The notes under the pieces: model-generated
The model's input: the letters and a program-made list of their open reading frames with translations, nothing else
Databases searched by the model: none
What the model was told of the DNA's origin: nothing
Source of the DNA: Cellvibrio mixtus subsp. mixtus J3-8
Lineage (GTDB): Bacteria; Pseudomonadota; Gammaproteobacteria; Pseudomonadales; Cellvibrionaceae
Direction of reading: 5' to 3'
Assembly (NCBI RefSeq): GCF_000766945.1
Contig: NZ_KN266208.1
Coordinates: 372,196-436,195 of the forward strand
DNA: 64,000 bases
In this document: one piece after another, positions 26,389-35,670 of the stretch
Numbering within the stretch: position 1 is the first letter of the stretch
Layout: each line of letters starts with the position of its first letter
Translations under genes and position numbers: made by a program

Positions 26389-29169
26389 TTAGAAGGCGTA
26401 ACGCACACCTATGGCATAGGTTTTGGAATAAATGGCGTTGCCAAAGTTAAACAGGTTTTGATTACCCTCACCGTAGTAATTTTGATAAACATCATCCAAC
26501 AAGTTGGTACCGTCGAAAGTGATGGCCAGTTCGTCGGTCACATCGTAGTTCAACTGGAATGACAGGTCCTGCTCAGGTCGACTCCAGAACTGGATGGGGT
26601 TAGCAAAAATAGACGCTTCGTTACCCTGGAAGAACTTCTCACGCCATACATAAGATAAACGCGCACCAAAGCTCTCTTTTTCATAGGCTAATACCACACT
26701 GTAAGACGAATCAGACACCCCACTCATTTTGGATTTGTTGTAACCGCTGACACTGCCATCTTCCGCAAACTCGGGGTTCAACTGCTCGGAATCCAGCATG
26801 GTATAGCTGGCTTGCACCCCCAAACCATCCAGCGCTGCTGGCAGATTATCAGGGAAGTAAACCAGGCCAATTTCCAAGCCACTCAACTCACCGTCAGCTG
26901 CGTTAACCGGCGCGTTCAATACATAAGGACGGGTTTTTCCATCATCGCCCTCACGCACAATAGTTTTCTTACCATTGATAACAAGACCATCGATCTCACG
27001 CTTAAACACTGCACCATACAGCGAGCTACCTTCGGCAAAATACCATTCCAGCGACAGGTCATAGTTTTTGGAGTAGGTTGGCTTAAGCCCCGGGTTACCG
27101 CCAGTGCCCGTACCGTATGGTGTACTGGTCAATGGGTCCTGGAAGTCCTGATTTGGGTTCAAGGCGTTATATTCAGGCATACGCAGGGTTTCCGTGTACG
27201 CGGCGCGCCCGACTATTTCATCGGTGATATTCCAGTTCAGCACCAGGCTCGGCAACACCTCAGTAGCAGAAGAATCGCCCAGTGTCATAACGCCATCCTT
27301 CCAGAACTCCAGATCCTGCTGGTAATCCACTGCGCGCAACCCCAGCTCACCATTGAGGCTATCACTCAGATGGAATTTGCTAGTGACATACAGCGCGGCA
27401 GCGTCTTCATCAACATTGAAACTTTTTGTCAGAATCGGTGCATCAAGGTCGCTGTAGACAGCGCGTACCGCATCCTGATTTCTCAACAAATAGGAGCCAT
27501 CTGCAGTGATAAAGCTATCGAAAATAGTGGCGCGGCCATCGAAGTAGTTATCAACCGTAAAGATCAAACCGGAGCCGTCACCCGATGCACCGGCGGCGGT
27601 TAACAATTGCATCAATTGACTGACACTGGTGTTGGCGATACCTGCATTATCGTCCCGCGTAAGCACTTCCGCGCTACGCACCTGGTAGCGGCCACCCACT
27701 TTGATGCTATCGATAAAATTGCCATCCAATTGCCAGTCGGCGTCCAGCGTATACGCCACCGAATCACCTTCATTGCTGGAGCCATTATCGTAAACAGTCC
27801 CCGCCCTCCAATTGGCAACTGCCGCCATATCGGATTCATCAAGCGCAGTGGCAGGGTTATCCCGGAAGACCACCGACGGAATACCGTCGCGATCGTTGTA
27901 ATCCACGTCCAAACCATAGGCGGTACGATCAAAGCGCATGGCAAAGAAATTGGTGGTGTATTTACTCTCTTGTAAAACCAGTTCGGAATTTACGGTCAAC
28001 TTATCTGATGGTGCCCACTTGGCACCCAACGCATACAGGTAGCTGTCCGTTTTACCATCGGAATAATCTCCACTTTGGAAGCCGCCGTTATCGCGCCCCT
28101 GGTGCTCTTTAACCACATTGGTGCCTTCGTAAACGATAGGAATATCGATGTTGCCGTTTTGATGCTCCAGCACGTTGGTAAACCACATGGCGTTTTGCTG
28201 GGTATTGCGATAGCCGGTGTAGAAACCTTCAGCCAGGAATTCCCAATCGTCATTTGGTGCCCACTGCAAGGAAAAGCTGGCAGCCGGGCGTTTGCGGAAA
28301 CCGGAGAAAGACGTACCAAACACCGCGTCACGCATCATCAGATAATCGACAGTTTGACCATCAACATTCAGCGTTGAGCCTGCCGTATAAGGTATACCAG
28401 TCTCCAAACCCGCCTGCCAAACATCACTGCCGCTGGATTTATTGGGGATCATTTGATACGGCGAATACGCCGATGCCGGGGATGCAGAAAAGAATGGGTA
28501 TACCGCACCGGCAGTCATAGTGTCATCGCGATAATGGGTTTCAGCGTAACCGACGTTGATCAATGCCCCGAATTCGCCACCACTTTCCAGTTCCCAGCGA
28601 TTGCTGTAGAGCGCACTGATATTGGGATCAATCTTGTCGGGTTGATCGGTATAAATGCCGCGTGCAGCCAACACCACTTTTTCACCGTCAAACATAAATG
28701 GGCGATTGGTTTTTACATCGATAGAACCGGCGATACCGCGCTCGGTGCGATCAGCAGAACGGGTTTTGTATACATCGACACTGCTCAACAAGCTGGCAGG
28801 AATATCCCAAATAGCGACGTCGCGGCCAGCGCCGGTAAATACATCGCGACCATTAACGGAGGTGTGCACGTCGGTCAAACCACGGATAGAAATACCGTCA
28901 ACTTCACCGCCGCCACGGCCGGTAGTTTGCACACCCGTTACGCGTTGCAGCGCTTCCACTACGTTGTTGTCCGGGAATTTACCAATATCTTCTGCGACTA
29001 TGGCATCTACAATTTGCGTATTCTCGCGTTTAATATCCAATGCTTTACTCAGGCTGCCGCGAATACCTTGTACGATAACTTCTTCAACTTGCTCTTGTTC
29101 TTGCGCACTACTCAGTTGCGCCAACATTGCAGCGAGCATCGCAGTGGCTAATGCTGTTTTCTTATACAT
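26389..29169 (-). CDS. TonB-dependent receptor, paralogue of the first
   Basis: The 926-residue outer-membrane receptor has a signal peptide (TALATAMLAAMLAQLSSAQ), a TonB-box-like VEEVIVQG, and a plug nearly identical to its neighbour (IVAEDIGKFPDNNVVEALQRV). The barrel ends in YAF. The two receptors share most plug blocks but differ across the barrel loops (for example the LTAAGASGDGSGLIF insertion here). This suggests duplication followed by diverging ligand specificity. It starts 102 bases after the stop of the large GH43-LamG lipoprotein gene in the same direction, with no terminator visible, so both are likely one operon controlled from the paired dyads near 32800-32844. The expected substrate is branched or longer arabinan oligosaccharides. 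Confidence 0.93.
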   Translation of the reverse strand: MYKKTALATAMLAAMLAQLSSAQEQEQVEEVIVQGIRGSLSKALDIKRENTQIVDAIVAEDIGKFPDNNVVEALQRVTGVQTTGRGGGEVDGISIRGLTDVHTSVNGRDVFTGAGRDVAIWDIPASLLSSVDVYKTRSADRTERGIAGSIDVKTNRPFMFDGEKVVLAARGIYTDQPDKIDPNISALYSNRWELESGGEFGALINVGYAETHYRDDTMTAGAVYPFFSASPASAYSPYQMIPNKSSGSDVWQAGLETGIPYTAGSTLNVDGQTVDYLMMRDAVFGTSFSGFRKRPAASFSLQWAPNDDWEFLAEGFYTGYRNTQQNAMWFTNVLEHQNGNIDIPIVYEGTNVVKEHQGRDNGGFQSGDYSDGKTDSYLYALGAKWAPSDKLTVNSELVLQESKYTTNFFAMRFDRTAYGLDVDYNDRDGIPSVVFRDNPATALDESDMAAVANWRAGTVYDNGSSNEGDSVAYTLDADWQLDGNFIDSIKVGGRYQVRSAEVLTRDDNAGIANTSVSQLMQLLTAAGASGDGSGLIFTVDNYFDGRATIFDSFITADGSYLLRNQDAVRAVYSDLDAPILTKSFNVDEDAAALYVTSKFHLSDSLNGELGLRAVDYQQDLEFWKDGVMTLGDSSATEVLPSLVLNWNITDEIVGRAAYTETLRMPEYNALNPNQDFQDPLTSTPYGTGTGGNPGLKPTYSKNYDLSLEWYFAEGSSLYGAVFKREIDGLVINGKKTIVREGDDGKTRPYVLNAPVNAADGELSGLEIGLVYFPDNLPAALDGLGVQASYTMLDSEQLNPEFAEDGSVSGYNKSKMSGVSDSSYSVVLAYEKESFGARLSYVWREKFFQGNEASIFANPIQFWSRPEQDLSFQLNYDVTDELAITFDGTNLLDDVYQNYYGEGNQNLFNFGNAIYSKTYAIGVRYAF

Positions 29170-29271
29170 TTTTCAACTCCAAATTTTTTATTAAATTTGA
29201 GTTAATCCTGTATTGATTAACCCAATTTCAAAGAATGGTTAGCGAGGGGCCGCGTCCCTCGCCGCTGCGAA

Positions 29272-32200
29272 TCAATTGGCAGGCGAACCTTCTTTAAATA
29301 GTGAGTTAATTTTTTCTGTACTGATGGTGCCGGTATATACCTTCAACTCATCGATGGCACCGTTGAACGGGGTATCCCAGTAATTCACGCCCAGCGCAAA
29401 TTCATTGGTTTCACCCGCGACTGTCATCACGCGACGGAAATCGGCTGCTTCGAGTTGTTGTGCACCATTCACAAACAGCTTGATAGTGTTGTTGTTTTCA
29501 CCATCAACCATGATGACGATGTGTGTCCATTGGCCCGCAGGAATACGGTTGCTTAATTCTGCATTGTCATAGAACGAAGGACCGTTCGCCCATACGCGTG
29601 TTTTAGCAGTACCTGACATTGATGGAACCAGGCTTAACCAGTAATTTGCATTTGCACCACCAAAAAATGCTGTGGTGTAATCGGTAAATGCGGCTGGTTT
29701 TAACCACAGTGAAATGGTGTAGCTGTTAGTGGTGATCAGATTGTCGGGCAAGCGAATACCGGTTGTGCCATCCAGTTTTACTGCCTGGCCTTTTACACCT
29801 TCAACATAACTCACTGCACCGCCGGTGTTATTAATAAAGTTACCAGTCACTTTACCTTCAGCAGCAACACCGTTCAGTGCCGCCAGGTTATTTTCAAAAC
29901 TGTATTCTGCTGGCGCGAGTGATTTAATCGTCACCGAAAAGTTTTTCGTATCGGTAAAACCTTGATAGGTAATGTGCGCCGTCAAGGTAACCGTCTTATC
30001 ACCTTCATCGGCAGTAGGTTGGTTAACTACTGCAACACCATTGGTCGGTTTCAAATATTTTTCATCACTGGATGTCCAGCGAATACCTGATACGAATGGA
30101 CCAACGCGAAGTAAATCAAAGTTTTCACGCACGGCAGACATATCACCCAACGCCAACGCGTCTTTTACAAAACCGGCGAATTGCGCAGGGTCAGTCAGGT
30201 TGTTAATTGCAGCACCGTTGATATCCAAAGTGCTTAATGCGTAGTCGTATACAATCAAATCATCAATTTGACCTACGAAGGGCGCATCCCAACCAAAATT
30301 AACACCCAGCGCATACAAGCCACCATTTTTGAAAATATCATCGCGCGGCATTGAACCAACCAGAGCACCGTTGATATACAAACTCATAGTGCTGTTGGCA
30401 TAGGTAATCGCTACATGTTCCCATTGGTTGATTGGCGCTGTTGCCGAGTGAACAACCTGATTCCAATTGCCAAGGTAATTACTCCAGATCAATGAGCCGG
30501 TAGTAAACCAGGCATTGCCGGGAATAAAGCTATACCAGTGATCAACATCGGTCGCACCGAAAAACGCCGGTGTGTGAGTAGCCAGTGTTTCCGCTTTCAT
30601 CCAGAAAGAAACGGTGTACTCACTGGATCTAATAATATTATCCGGTAACCGAACACCATTAGCGCCGTTAAAATCGTAGGCCTGGCCATTGTGATAACCG
30701 GCGGCAAATGTTGGTGCAGTGGCATCGACATTCGCCAGGTTATTGTCAGTGGTTCTCGCTACAGCATAATTTCCCAATGAATCGTTTAATGTATTTTCAA
30801 AGCGATAATGCGCAACCGCATTTTTAAATGCAGGGCGCGCTTTAATTTTTACATTGAACGTTTTGGTAACGGTTTGGCCACCCAATGACAGATTTGCAGT
30901 CAAAGTAACTGTTTGGTCGCCGAGGTCAGGCGTAGGAATAAATACGTTACCTTTTGAATCGATATAATATTCATTGCTGCTTACCCAGTTAATCGCAGTG
31001 CCGCTTTTACCAATAGTCGGCAGCGAATAACCTTCATCGGCAAGCGTCAATTCAGTTTTGATATTAAGCGCATCAGCAACAGCATTAAGTGCGGTAGCGG
31101 TATTTGCAATTGCATCAGTACGGCTACCAAACACGCTGGAGCCATCAGTTGCCATTGCCGAGAAAACCGGAACCAAATCTTTTACGTCGTTATCCCACTG
31201 CCATTTAATAACACCAAAATAAGTGCCTGAATCCAACACCAATTTAATTGTGTCATCACCTTGTGATAACCAGGTACCTTTCTCGCTGCCGCTCACGGTG
31301 CGATTTTCATTCAGGGTAATGAAGCCGGATTTAATCGCGGCCTTGTTAACCGCCTTGCCTTGATTTACAAATTTGTAGTGCCCTGGAACTTGTGCAAGAT
31401 CTACCAGGTTATTACCGGTGAGTGGAACATAACGCTGCGGTGATACCACCAGCCAGCCTTCTTTGTTCACAAACATTTCGTGCGTACGCACCGCGTGCGC
31501 TTCAATATTATTCGGATACGCAGTTGCTGATGCAGGGAAGCGAGTGTGCGTTACCAGGATGTGGCGTTTTGTCGCTTCATCGTAAAACGCAGAATTATGG
31601 CCCGGTGATTGATAACCCCAGGATGGACCTACATCCCCCAATGCTTTGGTAAATTCAAAACCGCCTAATAATTTGCCACCAATCTCAAGGCCGCCAGCGT
31701 TGGCAATGTCGTTGCCAGCCGGATCAAGGTAAGGGCCTTTTGGTGTTTTGGAGCGTGCAATACGAATGTTGTAACCGTCATTCGCCGCAAAACCGGCAAC
31801 AGAATAGAACAAGTAATAGTAATCAGCGACCGGGCTATAGATAACAAATGCGCCTTCAATTGCGCGGAAGTCGCCGCCTAGCAAACGCTTGCCATAACCT
31901 TGGCCGGCTTTTGGCTTGCCTGTGGTTTTGTCCATTTCCAGAACAAAAATACCGCCAGAATAAGAACCGTAAACCAGCCACAAATTACCATCCTTATCAT
32001 TAAACGCCGCAGGGTCGATCGCATTTGGATCAACCGCGCCATTCCAGGTCGTTTGGCCGTTGTCTAACGGGAAAGAGATAAACTCACTTGCATTGCGATA
32101 GCCGCTGCGCAAGAACACACCTTTATTAACGTACGGGCCTTCAATTGAATCTGCCTCAGCCAGACCGAGATATGAACGGTTCCAGCAACCACCACCAACG

Positions 32201-32682
32201 CCCTGCGCGTCCTGAGCCTCAGTTTGTGCGCAATGGTTGTAATAGAACCAGTATTTGCCGCTCGCCGATTTAATAACATCAGCAGCCCAGTTGCCTTCGT
32301 AGCCATCGGTCCAGGTAATACCGTCAGCAATCTGGGTGGAGTAAGTGTTAAATAATTTGCTTTCATCGACTTTGTCGTTCGCGGAAAGCACAGAAATATA
32401 TTCCCAGTTCACTAAATCAGTCGACTTGGCTGCAGCAAGGTGTGAACCGAAAATGTAATAGGAGCTACCATCTTTCACGACCGATGGATCGTGCACACCG
32501 ATATCCAGCCAATTAATGGAGCCGTCGGCCGCGCGCGGAACAGTGTTTGATAAGGTTGGTTTACTGTAGACAGGCTGCTCGGACGCAGGAGTCGTTGAAT
32601 AGGATTTGTCATTGCCACCGCCACCGCAGCCGCCCAATAGCAGCAGGCCGCCCATGACAAGCGCCAGGCTTGTAAGCTTCAT
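29272..32682 (-). CDS. Multidomain GH43 lipoprotein with two LamG domains
   Basis: The 1136-residue lipoprotein has the lipobox LGGC (Cys19). Domains in order are: GH43 catalytic propeller (about 55-430) with Asp65 in HDPSVV, Asp223 in AIDPAAF and Glu276 in AIEGAF; a beta-barrel-like segment (about 435-520); an atrophied bacterial Ig-like domain (about 530-620); a LamG/concanavalin-like domain (about 630-830); a second Ig-like domain (about 840-930); and a second LamG domain (about 935-1128). The enzyme probably acts on arabinan at the cell surface, with LamG domains as carbohydrate-binding modules; this division of labour is inference. The ATG at 32682 has AAGG eight bases upstream and is preferred to a GTG nine bases earlier. 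The downstream gene is the second TonB receptor. Confidence 0.92.
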   Translation of the reverse strand: MKLTSLALVMGGLLLLGGCGGGGNDKSYSTTPASEQPVYSKPTLSNTVPRAADGSINWLDIGVHDPSVVKDGSSYYIFGSHLAAAKSTDLVNWEYISVLSANDKVDESKLFNTYSTQIADGITWTDGYEGNWAADVIKSASGKYWFYYNHCAQTEAQDAQGVGGGCWNRSYLGLAEADSIEGPYVNKGVFLRSGYRNASEFISFPLDNGQTTWNGAVDPNAIDPAAFNDKDGNLWLVYGSYSGGIFVLEMDKTTGKPKAGQGYGKRLLGGDFRAIEGAFVIYSPVADYYYLFYSVAGFAANDGYNIRIARSKTPKGPYLDPAGNDIANAGGLEIGGKLLGGFEFTKALGDVGPSWGYQSPGHNSAFYDEATKRHILVTHTRFPASATAYPNNIEAHAVRTHEMFVNKEGWLVVSPQRYVPLTGNNLVDLAQVPGHYKFVNQGKAVNKAAIKSGFITLNENRTVSGSEKGTWLSQGDDTIKLVLDSGTYFGVIKWQWDNDVKDLVPVFSAMATDGSSVFGSRTDAIANTATALNAVADALNIKTELTLADEGYSLPTIGKSGTAINWVSSNEYYIDSKGNVFIPTPDLGDQTVTLTANLSLGGQTVTKTFNVKIKARPAFKNAVAHYRFENTLNDSLGNYAVARTTDNNLANVDATAPTFAAGYHNGQAYDFNGANGVRLPDNIIRSSEYTVSFWMKAETLATHTPAFFGATDVDHWYSFIPGNAWFTTGSLIWSNYLGNWNQVVHSATAPINQWEHVAITYANSTMSLYINGALVGSMPRDDIFKNGGLYALGVNFGWDAPFVGQIDDLIVYDYALSTLDINGAAINNLTDPAQFAGFVKDALALGDMSAVRENFDLLRVGPFVSGIRWTSSDEKYLKPTNGVAVVNQPTADEGDKTVTLTAHITYQGFTDTKNFSVTIKSLAPAEYSFENNLAALNGVAAEGKVTGNFINNTGGAVSYVEGVKGQAVKLDGTTGIRLPDNLITTNSYTISLWLKPAAFTDYTTAFFGGANANYWLSLVPSMSGTAKTRVWANGPSFYDNAELSNRIPAGQWTHIVIMVDGENNNTIKLFVNGAQQLEAADFRRVMTVAGETNEFALGVNYWDTPFNGAIDELKVYTGTISTEKINSLFKEGSPAN

Positions 32683-32799
32683 ATAGTTCACCTTCTCTCG
32701 TGTAGTTATTAGTTATTAGCCCCCGCACCATTCGTCCATGAATACTGTCATTACCGGGCTATGCCGGCGCGACTCCGGGGTTTTAATACTGCTTTAATC

Positions 32800-32816
32800 A
32801 TTATGTATTACAATAT
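32800..32816. promoter_or_regulatory. Operator-like dyad 1 upstream of GH43-LamG operon
   Basis: ATTATGTATTACAATAT matches ATATTGTATGACAATAT at 14 of 17 positions. It is 118 bases upstream of the start codon and 28 bases centre-to-centre from a second copy. Confidence 0.55.
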
Positions 32817-32827
32817 TACTATCATTG

Positions 32828-32844
32828 ATATTGTCACATAATAT
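32828..32844. promoter_or_regulatory. Operator-like dyad 2 upstream of GH43-LamG operon
   Basis: ATATTGTCACATAATAT matches the consensus at 13 of 17 positions with a perfect left arm. Confidence 0.5.
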
Positions 32845-33027
32845 ACCCGGAGTAAAGTCACCAGGAGGGGATGATTCATTACCAGTAGAATTATTTTTAA
32901 ATACGGTAAATTTTTTATTCAGTAAGACAATAACAAGCTGATCAAATAATATCTTCAGTTATAACACTGCATCGCCGGTAGCATCCCATCAGGACAGGGA
33001 GGCTTTAACCCATCAGTTAATATCCAT

Positions 33028-33053
33028 AAAAAAACCCGCCGTAGCGGGTTTTT
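33028..33053 (-). terminator. Terminator after small exported protein gene
   Basis: AAAAACCCGC pairs with GCGGGTTTTT around a four-base loop CGTA, with a T-run on the minus strand. Confidence 0.9.
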
Positions 33054-33084
33054 GGATTGCTTTACACCAGGCGGTAGCGACTAA

Positions 33085-33381
33085 TTAACCCGCAGAACGC
33101 GCCTTATATGCACGCACTACCACGTTAAAATCCTCCGCAAATTTTTGCAGGGCATCCAACTCTTTCTTTTCATCAGCGCGCGACAAACCAGCGCAACCCA
33201 CATAATCCTGCACTGCTTTTACATAAGCCTTAACATCATTATTTGCTTTTACCATCTGGGCGGTAACGACAGTTGCTGCATCGGGAATCTCAGGTTGGGC
33301 AGCAGGCTTTTCACAAGCCACAGCCATGGTAGATACCAAAGAAGACACAGTCACAGTTAACGCAAAAACAAACGGCTTCAT
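33085..33381 (-). CDS. Small exported hypothetical protein
   Basis: The 98-residue protein has a signal peptide (FVFALTVTVSSLVSTMAVACEK). The Cys in AVAC might serve as a lipobox, though the consensus is weak. The mature part is short and helical (NDVKAYVKAVQDYVGCAGLSRADEKKELDAL) with a second Cys that could pair with the first. The family is not recognised. It follows the chemoreceptor gene by 55 bases on the same strand and is closed by a terminator, so the two are likely co-transcribed. A periplasmic accessory role is possible but unproven. Confidence 0.7.
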   Translation of the reverse strand: MKPFVFALTVTVSSLVSTMAVACEKPAAQPEIPDAATVVTAQMVKANNDVKAYVKAVQDYVGCAGLSRADEKKELDALQKFAEDFNVVVRAYKARSAG

Positions 33382-33436
33382 AGATTTTCCTCTTCAATGA
33401 ACGGCAATAAACAAACTTGAATTAAACAAAAATAAT

Positions 33437-34975
33437 TTATACGCGGAAGCGCCCTACCAGCTCAGCCATACGCGCAGCAACATCAGCAAGGTTATCGGTG
33501 CTACCGGTAATGCGACTTGAACTATTCGCTGTGTGGCTTGCCACCGATGAAATACGGTCGATGTTAATTTCAATCTGGCGAGTCGCTGCACTTTGTTGTT
33601 CGGAAGCCGCTGCAATCTGGTTGGTCCTATCGCGAATCACACTGACAATCTCAGTGATATGCTCCAGTGCACTACTCGCATCACTCGCTTGCACAACTGC
33701 AGTATTCGCTTGATTAGTACCCGCAGTCATCATCTCTACCGCTTGCTGCGCACCCGATTGCAAACGCTCAATCATTTCGCGAATTTCAGTAGTAGAACTT
33801 TGCGTCTTCGATGCCAGCGTGCGCACCTCATCCGCAACTACCGCAAAACCCCGCCCCTGCTCACCCGCACGCGCTGCTTCAATCGCTGCGTTAAGTGCAA
33901 GTAAATTGGTTTGATCAGCAATGCCGCGAATGACATCCAGCACCGAGCCAATACTGACGGTTTCATTGCGCAAACGGTCAATCACATCAGCGGCGGTTTT
34001 AATATCGGTCGACAGCTCGGTAATTTGCCCCATGGTATTCACCACCAGGGTTTTACCAGCAGAAGCAGCACCATCGGCTTGCAAGGATTTATCGGCAGTA
34101 TCAGAAACACTGACTGTTACATCCTGCACAACACTCGCCATTTCTTTTACCGCACCAACGATGTGCTGGATTTCTGTTTGTTGCGTGCGAATTTCATTTT
34201 CATTGTCGCGCGACAATTGCGACAACGTGGAAGCACTGCTGCTAACTTCGCGCGCGGTGTGCGCCACATTGGCAATAATCGATTGCAGTCGTTCAACAAA
34301 TTGATTGAAGCGGCGCGACAGTTCAGTCACTTCATCATTGCCAGCTTCCGGCAAACGGCGAGTCAAATCGCCTTCGCCCTGGGCAATGTCGCGCAATGCA
34401 ATTACCACTTCATTTACCGGCCGCACAATGCTCAACTGCACCGCATAAGCCAGTGACGCAGCCACTAAACTAATAACCACAATCAGCAGCAGCGCATTCA
34501 TCGCTGCAGCGCCAACAATTTCATCAATCTCACTCATATCCACGCGCACACTGATAACGCCGATACGTGCGCCTTCAGATTTTATTTCTTCGGTAATTGT
34601 CAAAAAACGCCCTTTGGCTTCAATACCAACCGCGCGTGGGTTTCCTGAAAATTCAGCAGGTGCAGCTTTGGCAGCAGAATTTTTTTCGTACCAGGCAAAA
34701 GGTTTATTGCCGTTATACACAACCGCAACCAACACACGCGGGCTAACCCGCAAACCGGCAAGCGATGCACTCACGGTTGCCGAATCATCAAAGGTCATTG
34801 CACCGACGCTGGCTTCACCCAATACCTGGGCAAGCGTGCGAATATCTTCAACAATTGCTGTTTCAGTTCTATCGATACCCGCGCGTACAGTAACGAGGGT
34901 AGTTACAACAACAGCCGCAATACAGGTCAGGGTAACGCTCAGCAAAATCTTCCATTTCAGCGATAAATTTTTCAC
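33437..34975 (-). CDS. Methyl-accepting chemotaxis protein
   Basis: The 512-residue chemoreceptor has two membrane helices ([21 protein letters not shown] near the N-terminus and [20 protein letters not shown] near 160-180), enclosing a periplasmic sensor of about 125 residues. A HAMP linker ([23 protein letters not shown]) and a long cytoplasmic coiled coil follow. The conserved signalling tip is [20 protein letters not shown]. The start is a GTG: the one at 34975 has GAGG five bases upstream, while a GTG two codons earlier has none. A perfect CRP-type site lies 44-59 bases upstream. Its location inside the arabinan locus suggests it senses arabinose or a related ligand, an inference from context. 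Confidence 0.92.
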   Translation of the reverse strand: MKNLSLKWKILLSVTLTCIAAVVVTTLVTVRAGIDRTETAIVEDIRTLAQVLGEASVGAMTFDDSATVSASLAGLRVSPRVLVAVVYNGNKPFAWYEKNSAAKAAPAEFSGNPRAVGIEAKGRFLTITEEIKSEGARIGVISVRVDMSEIDEIVGAAAMNALLLIVVISLVAASLAYAVQLSIVRPVNEVVIALRDIAQGEGDLTRRLPEAGNDEVTELSRRFNQFVERLQSIIANVAHTAREVSSSASTLSQLSRDNENEIRTQQTEIQHIVGAVKEMASVVQDVTVSVSDTADKSLQADGAASAGKTLVVNTMGQITELSTDIKTAADVIDRLRNETVSIGSVLDVIRGIADQTNLLALNAAIEAARAGEQGRGFAVVADEVRTLASKTQSSTTEIREMIERLQSGAQQAVEMMTAGTNQANTAVVQASDASSALEHITEIVSVIRDRTNQIAAASEQQSAATRQIEINIDRISSVASHTANSSSRITGSTDNLADVAARMAELVGRFRV

Positions 34976-35018
34976 TCGCACCTCAAATACATGAACAAAG
35001 ATTTAACAAAAACGCATA

Positions 35019-35034
35019 TGTGACACTGATCACA
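35019..35034 (-). promoter_or_regulatory. CRP/Vfr-type binding site upstream of the chemoreceptor
   Basis: TGTGA-CACTGA-TCACA is a perfect match to the core CRP consensus TGTGA-N6-TCACA, with AT-rich flanks as in E. coli sites. It lies 44 bases upstream of the chemoreceptor start on the strand that is transcribed. Confidence 0.75.
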
Positions 35035-35621
35035 ATTTGCGCGTAAGGCTATCAGACATTTTTTTTATTGCATTATTTTTTATACCAATTCATAGAATAT
35101 TAATGCCGGATTTTTTAATTTTTTTTCATTGCAGTTATATAAAGCCAGAAAAAGATAGACTTATTGACGAATGAAAAAACAGGAAGCGAAAAACCTTGCA
35201 GACCGACAAAATTCCGCCGCACACAAAGCAGGCATCCTTGATAGGAAACTAACGTCCGCTAAAAAACACATTTACCCTCAGGTAAAACTCATCCACCCAA
35301 TAACAAATGAGCCGATGGAAAAAGCGGCTGGCAATCGCCAGAATGAAAGGAAACGCGGGTTGATTTCATGTGAAGCTCTCTCACTGCGGTAATTTTTCTA
35401 GTTGTTGTGACTGTTAAAAGCGATTGGGATTAACGATGCTATCAACGCACAATTATTTTTAATGGTTGTAATTTATAGGTTTAGCAGATACCGCAGTTTT
35501 TTCCTGATTTTTTTTACTAACAAAAATTTACATAAGCTCTCAATAAAATAAATAATGCCCCGCTTACGGATGAAATGGTCGGCGATAGCAGCACGCATTA
35601 AATTTATAAGAAATATCCAAT

Positions 35622-35653
35622 AAAAAAAGCCCGCTGTTTCCAGCAGGCTTTTT
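35622..35653 (-). terminator. Terminator after cytosolic GH43 gene
   Basis: AAAAAGCCCGCTG pairs (one mismatch) with CAGCAGGCTTTTT around a four-base loop, 18 bases after the stop. Confidence 0.88.
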
Positions 35654-35670
35654 GTTCAATCGAGAAATAG

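Larger units (their letters stand above)
32683..33084. other. Promoter region of the GH43-LamG/TonB operon
   Basis: No gene is visible in these 400 bases. It contains two operator-like dyads (32800-32816 and 32828-32844) and the terminator of the small exported protein gene at 33028-33053. Confidence 0.6.
34976..35670. other. Intergenic region with CRP site
   Basis: These 695 bases hold the CRP-like site at 35019-35034 and the terminator at 35622-35653. A 73-codon frame at 35171-35392 lacks a ribosome site and is doubtful. The rest is AT-rich with no visible gene. Confidence 0.55.

Noticed and set aside
26812..27603. A long plus-strand open frame opposite the second TonB receptor gene
   Set aside because: It is a shadow of the receptor coding strand; the opposite frame has signal peptide, plug and barrel motifs, while this one has no domain or ribosome site.
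28453..29194. Two plus-strand frames opposite the N-terminus of the second receptor
   Set aside because: They mirror the conserved plug region and occur in parallel opposite the first receptor as well, which shows they are by-products of codon use.
33911..34456. A 181-codon plus-strand frame inside the chemoreceptor gene
   Set aside because: It lies fully opposite the HAMP and signalling regions, which are unmistakable on the minus strand.
35171..35392. A 73-codon frame with charged N-terminus
   Set aside because: No ribosome site precedes it and no family is recognised; it lies in a long intergenic region and I could not support it as a gene.
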